A DNA stretch of 64,000 nt from an uncultured Ruminococcus sp. (GCA_902774325.1 CACYIC010000002.1:83706-147705), one strand, 5' to 3'; shown: positions 40,276 to 50,472, counted from the stretch's first letter. The notes: generated from the letters alone by a model not told the origin. Program-made: numbers and translations.

Positions 40276-42339
40276 TTATTCAACACCGCGTTTATACAGT
40301 CCGTGGGTAAAACGGTCTTTTAACATCGAAAACGGCGGTAGCTCCGCTGACTTTTCAACGTTTTCCACATAGTTTTCCACAGAAAAGCGCAGTGTGTGGA
40401 AAGATGTTGAAAGTTTTGATAATTCTTTATCGGCAGTATAAAGAGGCACGCAATTGAGCACCTCGGTGTACCCCGGACCGCAGCGCAGGAAAAAGCTCTT
40501 GCCCTTTCTGTCCGTCATTTTTGATTGGTTTTTGCAGGATTTGCAGCTGATGCCGGCGCTTTTGTTCGGACAGACGCGGCAGAGCATGAGCGGGAGATAG
40601 CCGTAGCTGACTATTCCCCTGTCAAGCGAGGTTTTAAGGCGGTTGAGTCTTTCAAAGGTGAGCTCAAGGCTCATTTCGGCGTCGGCAAGACCGTATTCCC
40701 TTGCCCAGAGCAGGTCGTAGGAGTTAACGAGATTCAGACCGAAGCCGCCGTGAAGGATGAAGCCCTCCTCTTTGGCAAGCTCCAGCGCGCCGATATTCTG
40801 GCAGAGCGCGTCCGAGACGCCGAGCTCATGGACCCGTCTGAGCTGCGCAGATATCCGCTTTTCCGCTCCGAACATCCCGCGCGGTATCTCGACCCCTATC
40901 CGGAAGCCTTGGTTTTTGAGCCGCTCGATTTCCCTGAGATCGGAGAACAGCGGCACAAAGACCATGTCGAGCGACTTAAAAGCCTCTCCGAGCTTTGTAC
41001 CCGTCACGACGGCGCGGGTTTTAAGCGGCTTTTCGGAAAATTCCTCCATCCCCTCAAAAAGAGTTATCCGGTTTATTTTATATTCGTGGCGAAGGGCTCG
41101 CTTTTTGTCGAGCTCGCCCAGAGCGGCGCGCCTCAGAGCGTTCAGTGAGGACAGGGGAAAGGAGACGTCCTCACCCAAGCCGATCTCGAGCTTTTCAAAC
41201 AAATAAGCCGTGCCGCCTGTTTTTGTCAGTTGGGCGCGGCATTTTTCCGCGTCGAGAGGAAGCTTCACCGCTGTTTCGCAGACGGAGTCCGAAACGGCTT
41301 TTACGCTGTTTTCACCGTCCGAGATCTCAAGAACGGCGGGGCTGCCTGCCTCGGCTGTAAAGCGACCGCTTATCCCGACGTTGCGGAGCTCGTCCTTGAA
41401 GCCCGCGCGGATCTCCGAAAGCAGCTTGTCGTCGGCGGCTATGACGTCGTCGCGCGTCCTTGTTCCGAACATCTCGCGTCCGCGCCGGTCGGCGTAGTAG
41501 CCGTCGGTGAAGCCGGTGCGCGAGAAAACTCCGCGCAGAAGTCTGGAGGTATTGTCGGTGACAAAGCCCAGGTCAAGGCTTTCGCGGCAGGCTTTGACCG
41601 CCGCAGCGACGTATTCGGGACGCTTCATCCTGCCCTCGATCTTCGCCGAGGCGACTCCGATATCGCGCAGATCGCGCAGGCGGTCGATCAGGCTGTTGTC
41701 CTTGAGGCTGAGGGCGTGACCGCTTTTTTCCCTGCCGACGCAAAACGGCAGGCGGCAGGTCTGGGCGCAGGCTCCCCGGTTGCCGCTTCTGGAGCCCAGC
41801 ATGGCGCTGAAATAGCATTGTCCCGAAACGCTCATGCAGAGCGCGCCGTGGACAAAGACCTCAAGCTCTATCGGGATCTTTGCCGCCTCGATAATTTCGG
41901 CGCGGCTCATTTCGCGGGCGAGCACAACCCTCTTGAAGCCCATTTCGTACAGCGCCCTGACGCCCGAGGCGGTGTGGATGCTCATCTGGGTCGAGGCGTG
42001 AAGCGGCAGCTCGGGCGCGATTTTTTGAGCGAGGACGGCGACTCCCGGGTTTTGGACGATAAGCGCGTCAACATCAGCCCTTGCCGCGTCCTCGATCGCC
42101 GTTTTCAGCCGTTCCAGCTCGTCGTCAAAGACAATGGTATTCAGCGTGACGTACAGCTTTGTCCCGTGGATATGGCAGTAAGCGGCGGCGTCCCTCAGCT
42201 CGTCAAAATCAAAATTCTTTGCCGAGGCGCGTGCCGAAAAGCTCTTTTCTCCGACGTATACCGCGTCCGCGCCGGAGCGGACGGCGGCGATCAGGCTGTC
42301 CATGCCACCCGCCGGAGCGAGGATCTCCAAACGGCGCAT
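40276..42339 (-). CDS. U32-family peptidase / RlhA-like protein with DUF3656 region
   Basis: A 687-residue protein. The N-terminal U32 barrel has APAGGMDSLIAAVRSGADAVY, the family signature EVFVHGALCMSVSGQCYFS, and cysteines in RGACAQTCRLPF. A middle DUF3656-like region follows, then a second barrel-like part ending with CRVCPNKSAGISCKSC, a likely FeS or zinc site. Members such as RlhA hydroxylate rRNA and others act in tRNA hydroxylation or collagen breakdown; RNA modification is the most likely role here (inference). Its start overlaps the zapA-like stop (TAATG), so the two are coupled. Confidence 0.88.
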   Translation of the reverse strand: MRRLEILAPAGGMDSLIAAVRSGADAVYVGEKSFSARASAKNFDFDELRDAAAYCHIHGTKLYVTLNTIVFDDELERLKTAIEDAARADVDALIVQNPGVAVLAQKIAPELPLHASTQMSIHTASGVRALYEMGFKRVVLAREMSRAEIIEAAKIPIELEVFVHGALCMSVSGQCYFSAMLGSRSGNRGACAQTCRLPFCVGREKSGHALSLKDNSLIDRLRDLRDIGVASAKIEGRMKRPEYVAAAVKACRESLDLGFVTDNTSRLLRGVFSRTGFTDGYYADRRGREMFGTRTRDDVIAADDKLLSEIRAGFKDELRNVGISGRFTAEAGSPAVLEISDGENSVKAVSDSVCETAVKLPLDAEKCRAQLTKTGGTAYLFEKLEIGLGEDVSFPLSSLNALRRAALGELDKKRALRHEYKINRITLFEGMEEFSEKPLKTRAVVTGTKLGEAFKSLDMVFVPLFSDLREIERLKNQGFRIGVEIPRGMFGAEKRISAQLRRVHELGVSDALCQNIGALELAKEEGFILHGGFGLNLVNSYDLLWAREYGLADAEMSLELTFERLNRLKTSLDRGIVSYGYLPLMLCRVCPNKSAGISCKSCKNQSKMTDRKGKSFFLRCGPGYTEVLNCVPLYTADKELSKLSTSFHTLRFSVENYVENVEKSAELPPFSMLKDRFTHGLYKRGVE

Positions 42340-42896
42340 TATTTCTTACCCTTTTTGTCGGAGCCGTCGAAGAGAGAGCCCTGCCTCATGGGGACGTATC
42401 CCATAATTTTTTTGTTCTTTTTGTCCTGAACAGCCTTTTCAAACGCTTTTTCGCTGTCTGATTTTTTGGATTCACCCGCTTTTTTGAGCCTCTCGTTTTC
42501 CTTGTTGAGAGCTCTGAGCTGATCCTCGAGTGCGCGGATGCGCTTTGTCAGATTGGTGTTCTCGTTGATAGCGTCAGTAAGGCGCTCGCGGTAGTCCTTT
42601 ATCTGCTTTTTGCTTTCCTGGACCTGCTTGTTGAGCTCGGTGGTCTGCCTGATGATCTGATCCGCCTTGTCGACCAGATCCTTGTTCTTCCTGGTCGCCT
42701 TGTTGCGGTCGTCGCAGAAATCAAGCGCCGCGAGAATCGCGCAGTCGCGTATCTCTAGCTGTTTTGCCGAGCGGGAGGCTCTCAGTATCGCCTGACTGAC
42801 CTCATAGGCGACCTGCTTGACGTAATCCTCGTCGTCGGTGGTGATCACCGCGTAGCTCCTGCCCTCGATATTGACGCTTACTCTTTTCTTTTCCAT
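42339..42896 (-). CDS. zapA: ZapA-like cell-division protein with long coiled coil
   Basis: A 185-residue protein. The N-terminal 95 residues match ZapA (KKRVSVNIEGRSYAV, DEDYVKQVAYEVSQAI, CAILAALDFCDD). A long coiled coil (about 70-150: ENTNLTKRIRALEDQLRALN) and a basic tail, KNKKIMGYVPMRQGSLFDG, follow. ZapA bundles FtsZ filaments at midcell. This form is about twice the usual length because of the coiled coil, as seen in other Clostridia. It has its own promoter and is followed by the coupled U32 gene. Confidence 0.87.
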   Translation of the reverse strand: MEKKRVSVNIEGRSYAVITTDDEDYVKQVAYEVSQAILRASRSAKQLEIRDCAILAALDFCDDRNKATRKNKDLVDKADQIIRQTTELNKQVQESKKQIKDYRERLTDAINENTNLTKRIRALEDQLRALNKENERLKKAGESKKSDSEKAFEKAVQDKKNKKIMGYVPMRQGSLFDGSDKKGKK

Positions 42897-42930
42897 AATT
42901 GTCCCAACTCCTTATTGGTTTCCATATTAT

Positions 42931-42959
42931 AGTATAGCACAAGTCCGAGTGACATACAA
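42931..42959 (-). promoter_or_regulatory. Promoter of the zapA-U32 operon
   Basis: TTGTAT, 17 bases, TATACT on the minus strand, about 35 bases before the start. Confidence 0.6.
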
Positions 42960-43113
42960 GTATAGTTTTCGACTGTTTTGGGCAAAGCGTCGGCTTTATA
43001 CTATTTTCTGATAAAACGCTTTTTTACAGAGCTGAGCGACATTTTTCGTTAACAGATAAGTAACAGATTTACGGTTTTTTTCTTCACACAGAATGGCTTT
43101 TTTCTTCAGGCGG

Positions 43114-43142
43114 TTGAAAAAAACTGAGAAATATGATATAAT
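43114..43142 (+). promoter_or_regulatory. Strong promoter of the neopullulanase-like gene
   Basis: TTGAAA, 17 bases, TATAAT, a near-consensus sigma-70 promoter 46 bases before the ATG at 43189. Confidence 0.8.
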
Positions 43143-43188
43143 ACAACCGAATATGCAGACTTTTTCTTTGCAGACCAAGGAGGTCATT

Positions 43189-45057
43189 ATGGCTATTCCC
43201 TTTGATTCTCAAAAAAAATATTACAGAACGCCCTTCGGCGCTGTTGAGCAGGGCACAACCATCCATTTCCGTACCCTCCTTCCGCGCAATGAGCACTCAA
43301 AAATCGTTGAGCTTTGCGTAAAATACGACTACGACTACAACTGGGAGTATCACAAGCTGATCTGGTGCGGCACCTTTGACAGCGACACCGAGATCTGGGA
43401 GTGCGATTTCACGCCCGACCGTCTGGGACTTTACTGGTATATGTTCCGCCTCAAAACTCCCGACGGCAAGAGATATATAGTCCCGAGCGACCCCTACCGC
43501 ATTTCGAGCGTTGAGGATTCCCCGGGCAGAAGCTGGCAGATCACCTGCTACAAAAAGGGCTTCACCACTCCGAAATGGCCCGTGGGCGGCGTGATGTACC
43601 AGATCTTTCCCGACCGCTTTTATTTCAGCGGCGAGGAAAAGAAGCTGGAGCGCACCGATTTTAAGCGCAACAGCGATTGGTACGCCCTTCCCCAATGGGC
43701 GCCCGACGAAAACGGCATGATCACGAACAGCGATTTCTTCATGGGCGACCTCAAGGGCATAACCCAAAAGCTCGACTATCTCGAGCATCTGGGAGTGAGC
43801 TGCATCTACCTCAATCCCATCGGCGAGGCTTACTCAAATCACCGCTACGATACCGGTGATTATTCCCGCGTCGATCCCATCCTCGGTACGAACGACGATT
43901 TTAAAACTCTCTGCGAGGAGGCTCGCAGCAGAGGTATCCACGTCATAAATGACGGCGTGTTCTCGCACACCGGCTCCGACAGCAAGTATTTCAACCGCTC
44001 GGGCCGCTACGGAGAGGGCGGCGCCTTCCGCGATAAGGATTCACCCTATTTCAGTTGGTACAAGTTCCACGAATGGCCCTACAATTACCATAGCTGGTGG
44101 GGCTTTGATACCCTTCCCGAGGTCATCGAGACCGACCCCGCCTTCAACGAGTATATCAACGGCAAGGACGGCATTATCCGTCAGTATATGAGGCTCGGCA
44201 ATTCGGGCTGGCGACTCGACGTAGCCGACGAGCTCCCCGACGAATTTATGGAGAACCTTAGAAAATCCGTCAAGGAGGAGAATCCCGAGGCGTTCATCGT
44301 CGGCGAGGTTTGGGAGGACGCGAGCAATAAGGAGAGCTACGGCGCCCGCAGGAAATTCATCCTCGGCGATCAGCTCGATTCGGTCATGAACTACGTTTTC
44401 AGGAACGCTATCCTCGATTTCTGCCGAGGTCAGGACGCGCGTCATACAATGGCGGCGATAATGAGCGTGGTGGAAAATTATCCCCGTCCGGTGCTCAGGG
44501 TGCTGATGAATTCGCTGTCCACCCACGACACCGAGCGCGCCCTCACCGTTATCGCGGGCGAGCCCCTAAACGGCAGGGACAGGGCGTGGCAGGCGAATAC
44601 CCATCTTTCGCCCGAGCAGCGTGAGCGCGGGCTCAGGGTGCTCAAGCTGGCAGTTGCCATGCAGTATACCCTCCCGGGCTTCCCCTGCGTCTATTACGGC
44701 GACGAGGCGGGCATGGAGGGCTATCGCGATCCCTTTAACCGCTGCTGCTATCCCTGGGGCAGAGAGAACAAGGAGCTGGTCGAATACCACGCCAGGCTCG
44801 GCAAGCTGCGCGCCTCCTGCTCGGCGCTCTGGGACGGCGAGTTCTTCAACGCCTTTGCGGAGGGCAGAAGGCTCTCTTATATCCGCCACGATCCAAAGAC
44901 CGCGATCTACTGCACCTTCAATATGTCAGACGAAGAGATGATAATCGACCCGCCTCCGGGCTTTTCAAACGCCGAGGTTTTCTTCGGCTCAAAGCTCGAG
45001 GATCACAAGCTTCACCTCAAGCCGCTCAGCAGCGAGTTTTTGATCATAGATATGTAA
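43189..45057 (+). CDS. Cytoplasmic GH13 alpha-glycosidase (neopullulanase/cyclomaltodextrinase type)
   Basis: A 622-residue enzyme without a signal peptide. The N-terminal CBM34-like domain (about 1-130: AVEQGTTIHFRTLLPRNE) is followed by a GH13_20-type barrel: DGVFSHTGSDS, nucleophile Asp344 in WRLDVADE, acid/base Glu373 in GEVWED, and Asp447 in STHDTE. Such enzymes hydrolyse imported maltodextrins or cyclodextrins in the cytoplasm, complementing the sugar ABC importer and the secreted amylase. The ATG at 43189 is used because a perfect AAGGAGG precedes it; the longer frame from 43093 starts upstream of the promoter. Confidence 0.94.
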   Translation: MAIPFDSQKKYYRTPFGAVEQGTTIHFRTLLPRNEHSKIVELCVKYDYDYNWEYHKLIWCGTFDSDTEIWECDFTPDRLGLYWYMFRLKTPDGKRYIVPSDPYRISSVEDSPGRSWQITCYKKGFTTPKWPVGGVMYQIFPDRFYFSGEEKKLERTDFKRNSDWYALPQWAPDENGMITNSDFFMGDLKGITQKLDYLEHLGVSCIYLNPIGEAYSNHRYDTGDYSRVDPILGTNDDFKTLCEEARSRGIHVINDGVFSHTGSDSKYFNRSGRYGEGGAFRDKDSPYFSWYKFHEWPYNYHSWWGFDTLPEVIETDPAFNEYINGKDGIIRQYMRLGNSGWRLDVADELPDEFMENLRKSVKEENPEAFIVGEVWEDASNKESYGARRKFILGDQLDSVMNYVFRNAILDFCRGQDARHTMAAIMSVVENYPRPVLRVLMNSLSTHDTERALTVIAGEPLNGRDRAWQANTHLSPEQRERGLRVLKLAVAMQYTLPGFPCVYYGDEAGMEGYRDPFNRCCYPWGRENKELVEYHARLGKLRASCSALWDGEFFNAFAEGRRLSYIRHDPKTAIYCTFNMSDEEMIIDPPPGFSNAEVFFGSKLEDHKLHLKPLSSEFLIIDM

Positions 45058-45103
45058 AGGCTGTTTTCAAATTGAAAATGGAAAATTGAAAATGGGAAAT
45101 TTT

Positions 45104-45150
45104 GGTCGGGCAGATGGGTTTTCTTAATGATGAACCTTCTTGCCCGACCG
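45104..45150. repeat. Module A hairpin repeat (copy 3)
   Basis: GGTCGGGCA pairs with TGCCCGACC around GATGGGTTTTCTTAATGATG. It is the inverse complement of the copies at 39313 and 39554. Confidence 0.85.
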
Positions 45151-45234
45151 AATTTATTATGCCGGTGGTTTGGCAGACTGCGGCTCCTTTATCAGAAGTA
45201 TCGTTATGATACCGCAAGGGAAAAATAATAAAAA

Positions 45235-45266
45235 AATAAAAAAGAGGCTGGTGTCAGCCTCTTTTA
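45235..45266. terminator. Bidirectional terminator between the GH13 gene and truB
   Basis: AAAGAGGCTG, GTGT, CAGCCTCTTT, with a long A-rich run on the left (T-run for the minus-strand truB operon) and TTTTAAT on the right. Confidence 0.9.
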
Positions 45267-45276
45267 ATGTACGTAA

Positions 45277-45318
45277 TAGTGTTCAGGCGGGGCGCGCCGT
45301 GAATTGCGCGGTGTTGCC
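45277..45318. repeat. Module C repeat (copy 1)
   Basis: TTCAGGCGGGGCGCGCCGTG followed by AATTGCGCGGTGTTGCC abuts the truB stop codon. It matches the copy at 54971-55006. Confidence 0.65.
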
Positions 45319-46227
45319 CTAATTCTTTTCGGAAAAAAGCTTGTAGATCTTAATCAGTCCGCTTTCACTGTCGGTGATCCCCAGACCCAAAAAGCCGCCG
45401 TCGCTGCCCTTTATCCTGAAAACGCTTTTGTCGGGGACGACCCTTCCGCGCAGCTCTGTGCGCGAAATATCGAGAGCGCCGCCGTTTTTAAACCTCTTTG
45501 CCTGATTCTGAGTAACGCTTACGGACGGATAGGAGCAAAAAAGGCTTTCGGTCGGACGCACCAGCGCCGCGATATCCTCAGCGCTCATTTGGCGCAGCCT
45601 TTCAAGCGGAGCGCAGTCCTCCAGCTTATAGCCGCACGCTTCGGTTCTTCTCAGCGCGGTCATGACCGCGCAGTGACCCAGAGCCTTGCCGAGATCGTCG
45701 ATCAGCGAACGTATATAAGTGCCTCTCGAGCACGAAACCTCAAGCGTTCCGCTCTGCTTTTCCTCGTCAAATCCGGTCAGCTCGAGCCGGTATATCTTGA
45801 CCCGCCGCTTTTCGCGCTCGACCTCGATACCCTTGCGGGCGAGGTCGTAGAGTCTTTGACCGTCCTTTTGGACCGCCGAGAACATAGGAGGGAGCTGCTC
45901 GATCTCTCCCCTGAAATCGCGGAGCTTTTCAACCAACTCGTCGCGCGTGATATGAGTTTCTTTTTGCTCAAGCACCTTTCCCCAGATATCGAGGGTGTCC
46001 GTCCTTGTTCCGAGAGCAAACTCCGCGCGGTAGGACTTGTCGTGGTTCGGAATAAGATCCTGAGCCTTTGTCGCCGAGCCGAGCAGAACGGGCAAAACTC
46101 CCGTTGCGTTCGGGTCGAGCGTGCCGGTATGACCCGTTTTGCGCTGAGAGGTGAGCTTGCGCACCACCGCGATGACGTCGAAGGAGGTGAAGCCCTCGGG
46201 CTTGTCGATCAGTAGAATGCCGTTCAT
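45319..46227 (-). CDS. truB: tRNA pseudouridine-55 synthase TruB
   Basis: A 302-residue TruB with the catalytic loop HTGTLDPNATGVLPV (Asp38), GTRTDTLDIWG, and SCSRGTYIRSLIDDLG. It makes pseudouridine 55 in the T-loop of tRNAs. The first four bases overlap the stop of the upstream DHH phosphoesterase gene (ATGA). It is the last gene of the rimP-nusA-infB operon; ribF, frequently next in Firmicutes, is absent here. Confidence 0.97.
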   Translation of the reverse strand: MNGILLIDKPEGFTSFDVIAVVRKLTSQRKTGHTGTLDPNATGVLPVLLGSATKAQDLIPNHDKSYRAEFALGTRTDTLDIWGKVLEQKETHITRDELVEKLRDFRGEIEQLPPMFSAVQKDGQRLYDLARKGIEVEREKRRVKIYRLELTGFDEEKQSGTLEVSCSRGTYIRSLIDDLGKALGHCAVMTALRRTEACGYKLEDCAPLERLRQMSAEDIAALVRPTESLFCSYPSVSVTQNQAKRFKNGGALDISRTELRGRVVPDKSVFRIKGSDGGFLGLGITDSESGLIKIYKLFSEKN

Positions 46228-47162
46228 AGCCTGCTCTCGACCGCTTTTCTCAGGGTTTCCCTGACCTCGTCGAGCGTGCCCTCAAGCTGGCAGCCCGCCG
46301 CTTCGATATGTCCTCCGCCCCCGAAGCCCGCGCAAAACTCGGCGGCGTTTATTATTCTGCTGTCGCTGCGGACAGATATTTTAAAGACATTCTCCTCCTT
46401 TTCGCGGAGGGTTATTCCGATCGCGACTCCCTCGATCTGCCGCGGGATCGAGGCGAGCCCGTCGAGCTCGTCGTCGCCGATCCCGAGCCTGCGCTGCATT
46501 TCAAGTGTAGCGGCTATCATGGCGCAGCGATCCCCGGCGCAGTAGTGGATATTGCCGTAGATCTCCTGCTCAAGACGGATCTTCAGCTTGGTTTTTGTGT
46601 CGAACATCACCTTGTTTATCCTCGCGTTTTCGGCTCCGCAGTCGAGCAGCACGGCGGCTGTCCTCAGCGTCCGCGAGGTGGTGTTGCCGAATTTGAAGCA
46701 GCCCGTATCGGTTGAAACTCCCGTATAAAGGCTGTTTGCCAGAGTCCTGTCGATTTTGATATCCATTAATCGAAAGAGCTCGAAGATGATCTCGCAGTTT
46801 GAAGCCGCGCCCGGGTCAACGAATCTGAGCGGAGCGCTGACCCTGTTGCTCGCGTGGTGGTCGAGGCACAGCTCGATCCTGCCCTCGTAGGCTTCCCTGT
46901 TTTTTCCGAGCAGCTTTTCGTCTGCGATATCGACGCTGACGACCGTCTGCGCCTCAAATTCCTGCTCCTTTATTCCCTCGAGCAAAAAGACAAAATCCTT
47001 CGGGAGCGCGGTGGTGACGACCCGCGCTCTTTTTCCCATCCGCTGAAGCGCAAGACAGAGCGCGAAGGCGCTGCCGAGCGTGTCGCCGTCGGGATATTCA
47101 TGCGTCAGTATTTCAAAATCATCGCGTTCTCCAAGGAACCGCGCCGCGTCCTCAAGCTTCAT
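46224..47162 (-). CDS. nrnA: DHH/DHHA1 phosphoesterase, NrnA-like (oligoribonuclease / pAp phosphatase)
   Basis: A 312-residue enzyme with the DHH-family metal motifs HEYPDGDTLGS, DIAD, LDHHASN and DTGCF, and the C-terminal DHHA1 motif GFGGGGHIEAAGC. NrnA degrades nano-RNAs of two to five bases and dephosphorylates 3'-phosphoadenosine 5'-phosphate. The ATG at 47162 (GAGG six bases upstream) overlaps the 3' end of rbfA. The longer frame lacks a ribosome site. The position between rbfA and truB is the standard Firmicutes order. Confidence 0.93.
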   Translation of the reverse strand: MKLEDAARFLGERDDFEILTHEYPDGDTLGSAFALCLALQRMGKRARVVTTALPKDFVFLLEGIKEQEFEAQTVVSVDIADEKLLGKNREAYEGRIELCLDHHASNRVSAPLRFVDPGAASNCEIIFELFRLMDIKIDRTLANSLYTGVSTDTGCFKFGNTTSRTLRTAAVLLDCGAENARINKVMFDTKTKLKIRLEQEIYGNIHYCAGDRCAMIAATLEMQRRLGIGDDELDGLASIPRQIEGVAIGITLREKEENVFKISVRSDSRIINAAEFCAGFGGGGHIEAAGCQLEGTLDEVRETLRKAVESRL

Positions 47163-47523
47163 TTTTGTCCTCGCTTTCGGAGATGTCGAGGCTGTCAAGA
47201 ATACGGCTGATATTCGCGCTGTATTCGATGCTGTCAGTCGCCTTGAAGATCAGCTCGGGAACGTGGCGAAGGCGCAGCCTGTGACCGAGCTCTCGGCGGA
47301 TATAGCCGCCTGCCGATCTCAGACCCTTGACCGCTTCCTTGGCGCGGTCAAGCCCTTCCATGGCGCTGACCGAAACCGTGCAGTAGGAGAGGTCGTTTGT
47401 GACCTCAACGCGCACTATCGACAAAAACGCGCCCGTCACCCTCGGATCCTTGAGCTCGCGAAAAACAGCCGTGAGCTCGCGGCGTATATCCTCGGTTGTT
47501 CGTTCTATTTTATGACTTGCCAT
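47152..47523 (-). CDS. rbfA: Ribosome-binding factor A
   Basis: A 123-residue KH-like protein with MASHKIERTTEDIRREL, the conserved LKDPRVTGAFLSIVRVEVT and LRLRHVPELIFKATDS. RbfA matures the 5' end of 16S rRNA in the 30S subunit. ATG 47523 follows GAGG by nine bases; the upstream in-frame ATG lacks a site. It overlaps the start of the nrnA-like gene by 11 bases. A repeat at 47590-47655 separates it from infB. Confidence 0.95.
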   Translation of the reverse strand: MASHKIERTTEDIRRELTAVFRELKDPRVTGAFLSIVRVEVTNDLSYCTVSVSAMEGLDRAKEAVKGLRSAGGYIRRELGHRLRLRHVPELIFKATDSIEYSANISRILDSLDISESEDKNEA

Positions 47524-47589
47524 TTTTATTATCCTCACTTTTTTAGTGAACGCTTTTCAATTATCAATTTACAAACAGAAAACGCTTAA

Positions 47590-47655
47590 TAAAGGAGATG
47601 CCGTTCTCCCCGAAGCCCCGCGGCATTATAAATCCGGAGCGAAGCGACCGATCAC
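47590..47655. repeat. Intergenic repeat module B (copy 4)
   Basis: AAAGGAGATGCCGTTCTCCC, CGCGGCATTATAAATCCGGA and GCGAAGCGACC lie between infB and rbfA, inside the operon. Each piece matches the copies in the mreB-dut gap. Confidence 0.75.
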
Positions 47656-47676
47656 CGGCCACTGATCGTTCATTCT

Positions 47677-50013
47677 TTATTCTCTGTACTCTTCTATTGT
47701 ATAGACCTCAAACATATCGCCTTCCTTGAGGTCGTTGAACTTTTCAAGACCGATACCGCACTCGTAGCCCTCTCTGACCTCCTTGACGGCGTCCTTGAAG
47801 CGCTGGAGCGAGCCGATATGATCCTCCGCGATAACGATGCCGTCGCGGATCACCCTCACGCCGGCGCCGCGCTGAACGATACCGTTCTTGACGTAGGAGC
47901 CCGCGATGGTGCCGACGGATTTGATCTTGATGACGTTACGGCACTCCGCCGTACCGAGAACTACCTCGCGGGTCTTGGGCGCGAGCATGCCCTTGAGGGC
48001 GGCTTCGATCTCGTTGATCGCGTCGTAGATAACGCTGTAGAGCCTCATATCAACGCCCGCGCGCTCCGCGTTTTCGGAGGCTACCGCATCGGGACGTACG
48101 TTAAAGCCGACTATGATCGCCGAGGAAGCGTCCGCTAGCATTACGTCGCTCTCGTTGATCGCGCCGACGGCTCCGTGGATGACGTTTACTCTTACCTCGT
48201 CGTTTGAAAGCTTCTCGAGCGACTGCCTTACAGCCTCTACCGAGCCCTGAACGTCTGCCTTTACGATGATCTGCAGCTCCTTGACTTCGCCGAGCTTCAT
48301 CTGGTCAAAGAGGTTGTCAAGAGTGACCTTTGTCCTGGAGTTGAAGAGCTCCTCCTTCTTCTGCGACTTTCTCTGTTCAACGAGAGTGCGCGCGAGGCGC
48401 TCGTCCGAAACAGCGTCGAAGGTGTCGCCGCCGGTGGGGACCTCGTCAAGACCGGTGATCTCAACGGGAACCGAGGGACCGGCTTCGGTGACGCGCTCGC
48501 CCTTGTCGTTCATCATAACTCTTACTCTGCCCACGCTTGTGCCGGCGATGATGATATCGCCCTTGCGGAGCGTGCCGTTCTGAACGAGCACGGTCGCGAT
48601 GGGACCTCTGCCCTTGTCGAGGCGCGCCTCGATGACCGTACCCTTGGCGGCGCGGTCGGGGTTCGCCTTGAGCTCCTTCATTTCGGCGACCAGAGCGACC
48701 ATTTCGAGAAGGTCGTCAAGACCCTCCTTGGTCTTGGCTGAAACGGGGATGCAGGGCGTATCGCCGCCCCATTCCTCGGGAACAAGCTCATACTCGGTAA
48801 GCTGCTGCTTTACCTGCTCGGGATTCGCTCCGACCTTATCCATTTTGTTGATAGCGACGATAACCGAAACGCCCGCCGCCTTGGCATGGTTGATAGCCTC
48901 AACGGTCTGAGGCATGATGCCGTCGTCCGCGGCGACAACCAGGATCGCGATATCCGTCACCTGAGCGCCTCTGGCTCTCATGGTGGTGAACGCCTCGTGT
49001 CCGGGAGTATCGAGGAAGGTGATGGGCTTGCCGTCGATCATGACCCTGTAGGCGCCGATATGCTGGGTGATGCCGCCCGCCTCGCCCGCGGTAACGTTCG
49101 CGTGGCGGATGGCGTCGAGGATAGAGGTCTTGCCGTGGTCGACGTGACCCATGACAACGACGACGGGAGCTCTGCCGACAAGATTTGCCTCGTCGTCCTC
49201 GCTGTCGTCGATGAGCTTTTCTTCTATTGTAACGACGACCTCCTTCTCTACCTTGGCGTGGAACTCCATAGCCAGCAGAGAGGCGGTGTCAAAGTCGATA
49301 GTATCGGTGGCGGTGACCATCGTGCCCATGAGGAACGCCTTCTTTACGACCTCGGCAACGGTCGCCTTGAGCCTGAGCGCCAGCTCCTGAACGGTGATCT
49401 CATCGGGGATCATGACCGTGATGGGCTTTTGCTTGCGCTCGCGGGCGATCCTCTCCAGGCGCTCCTTCTCGGTTTCGCGCTTGCCCTGGCGTCTGCCCTT
49501 CTGCTTTTGGGTGCGGTTCGAGAACTTCTGCTTCTTGGTGGTGTGGTCGCTGTCTGTGCGGCGGGACTTTGAGGTGTCGCTCGCGAGATCGTCATACTTT
49601 GAGTTGTAGCGCTCAACGTCGACGTTCGTGGCGCGGGTGTCAATGACCTTGCGCTTGCGCTCGCGGGTCTGAACGGGCTTGTCGTCAGCCTTTTTCTGAG
49701 CGGGCTTAGCTTCCTTTTTGGCGTCCTTGCCTGCCTCCTTTTTGTCCTCCGCCTTTTCCTCGCCGGGCTTGCTCTCCTCTGCCTGAGGCTCGGACTGCTC
49801 CTCGAGCTTTTTGTTTCTGACGGCAAAATATTTTTCAAAGCTGTCAAGCTTTCTCTGCTGAGTGATTATATCAAAAATAACATCCAGCTCGGCGTCCTCG
49901 AGCGAGGTTCCCGCCTTTTTGCTGACATTCAGGTTCTTTTCGAGGATCTCGGTGATCTGCTTATTTGTGACCCCCAGATCCGTTGCGATATCCTTCACCT
50001 TGTATTTCATCAT
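47677..50013 (-). CDS. infB: Translation initiation factor IF-2
   Basis: A 778-residue IF-2. The N-terminal IF2-N domain begins [20 protein letters not shown], then a long Lys/Glu-rich linker (about 80-190) and the GTPase domain: [17 protein letters not shown] and NKMDK. The C-terminal domains bind fMet-tRNA. The start at 50013 has GGAG six bases upstream; earlier in-frame ATGs do not. It sits in the rimP operon 148 bases after ylxQ. The linker is of moderate length for a Clostridia member. Confidence 0.97.
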   Translation of the reverse strand: MMKYKVKDIATDLGVTNKQITEILEKNLNVSKKAGTSLEDAELDVIFDIITQQRKLDSFEKYFAVRNKKLEEQSEPQAEESKPGEEKAEDKKEAGKDAKKEAKPAQKKADDKPVQTRERKRKVIDTRATNVDVERYNSKYDDLASDTSKSRRTDSDHTTKKQKFSNRTQKQKGRRQGKRETEKERLERIARERKQKPITVMIPDEITVQELALRLKATVAEVVKKAFLMGTMVTATDTIDFDTASLLAMEFHAKVEKEVVVTIEEKLIDDSEDDEANLVGRAPVVVVMGHVDHGKTSILDAIRHANVTAGEAGGITQHIGAYRVMIDGKPITFLDTPGHEAFTTMRARGAQVTDIAILVVAADDGIMPQTVEAINHAKAAGVSVIVAINKMDKVGANPEQVKQQLTEYELVPEEWGGDTPCIPVSAKTKEGLDDLLEMVALVAEMKELKANPDRAAKGTVIEARLDKGRGPIATVLVQNGTLRKGDIIIAGTSVGRVRVMMNDKGERVTEAGPSVPVEITGLDEVPTGGDTFDAVSDERLARTLVEQRKSQKKEELFNSRTKVTLDNLFDQMKLGEVKELQIIVKADVQGSVEAVRQSLEKLSNDEVRVNVIHGAVGAINESDVMLADASSAIIVGFNVRPDAVASENAERAGVDMRLYSVIYDAINEIEAALKGMLAPKTREVVLGTAECRNVIKIKSVGTIAGSYVKNGIVQRGAGVRVIRDGIVIAEDHIGSLQRFKDAVKEVREGYECGIGLEKFNDLKEGDMFEVYTIEEYRE

Positions 50014-50161
50014 AGAATTCTCCTCTCTGTTCATTCTCGATATCATACCGATTCCCAAAATAAAGCAGACAAAGGCTTTGTGAGGATGATTTTCGCAGGT
50101 CGGGCGAAGAAAGCCGTCGAAGTATCGCGGAAATCAAACCACAAGGTTCTTTTGCTTTTTA

Positions 50162-50470
50162 TCAGATATCGGTATCGATCATGCTGCGCAGCTTTTGGGC
50201 AAAGCCCCTGTCCTCTATCGAAACAACTCCGCACAGCTTGCCGAGCGCCAGGCTCAGCTCGTTTTTGCTGCGGTTGATCTCCAGCGCTTTGACGTTCGCC
50301 TTTGATGCGGCTTCAAGCACAGGCTTCAGGCTTGAGCGCGAGAAATCATTCGCGTATATGATAAGTCTTGACTTGCCCTCGCGCAGCGATTTTTCGCAGG
50401 CTTCGGCTCCGATAATGAGCTTACGCGCGCGCCGGCACAAGCCGAGAAAAGACAATAAGCTGTCGTTCAT
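50162..50470 (-). CDS. ylxQ: L7Ae/L30e-family RNA-binding protein (YlxQ)
   Basis: A 102-residue member of the L7Ae/L30e/S12e superfamily: LLSFLGLCRRARKLIIGAE, the NDFSR stretch, and SLALGKLCGVVSIEDRGFA. YlxQ proteins are thought to bind structured RNA and are always encoded between ylxR and infB. It starts two bases after the ylxR stop. Confidence 0.92.
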   Translation of the reverse strand: MNDSLLSFLGLCRRARKLIIGAEACEKSLREGKSRLIIYANDFSRSSLKPVLEAASKANVKALEINRSKNELSLALGKLCGVVSIEDRGFAQKLRSMIDTDI

Positions 50471-50472
50471 AT

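Noticed and set aside
41230-42429. 399-codon plus-strand open frame
   Set aside because: Antisense to the U32 peptidase gene, with no motif or start signal.
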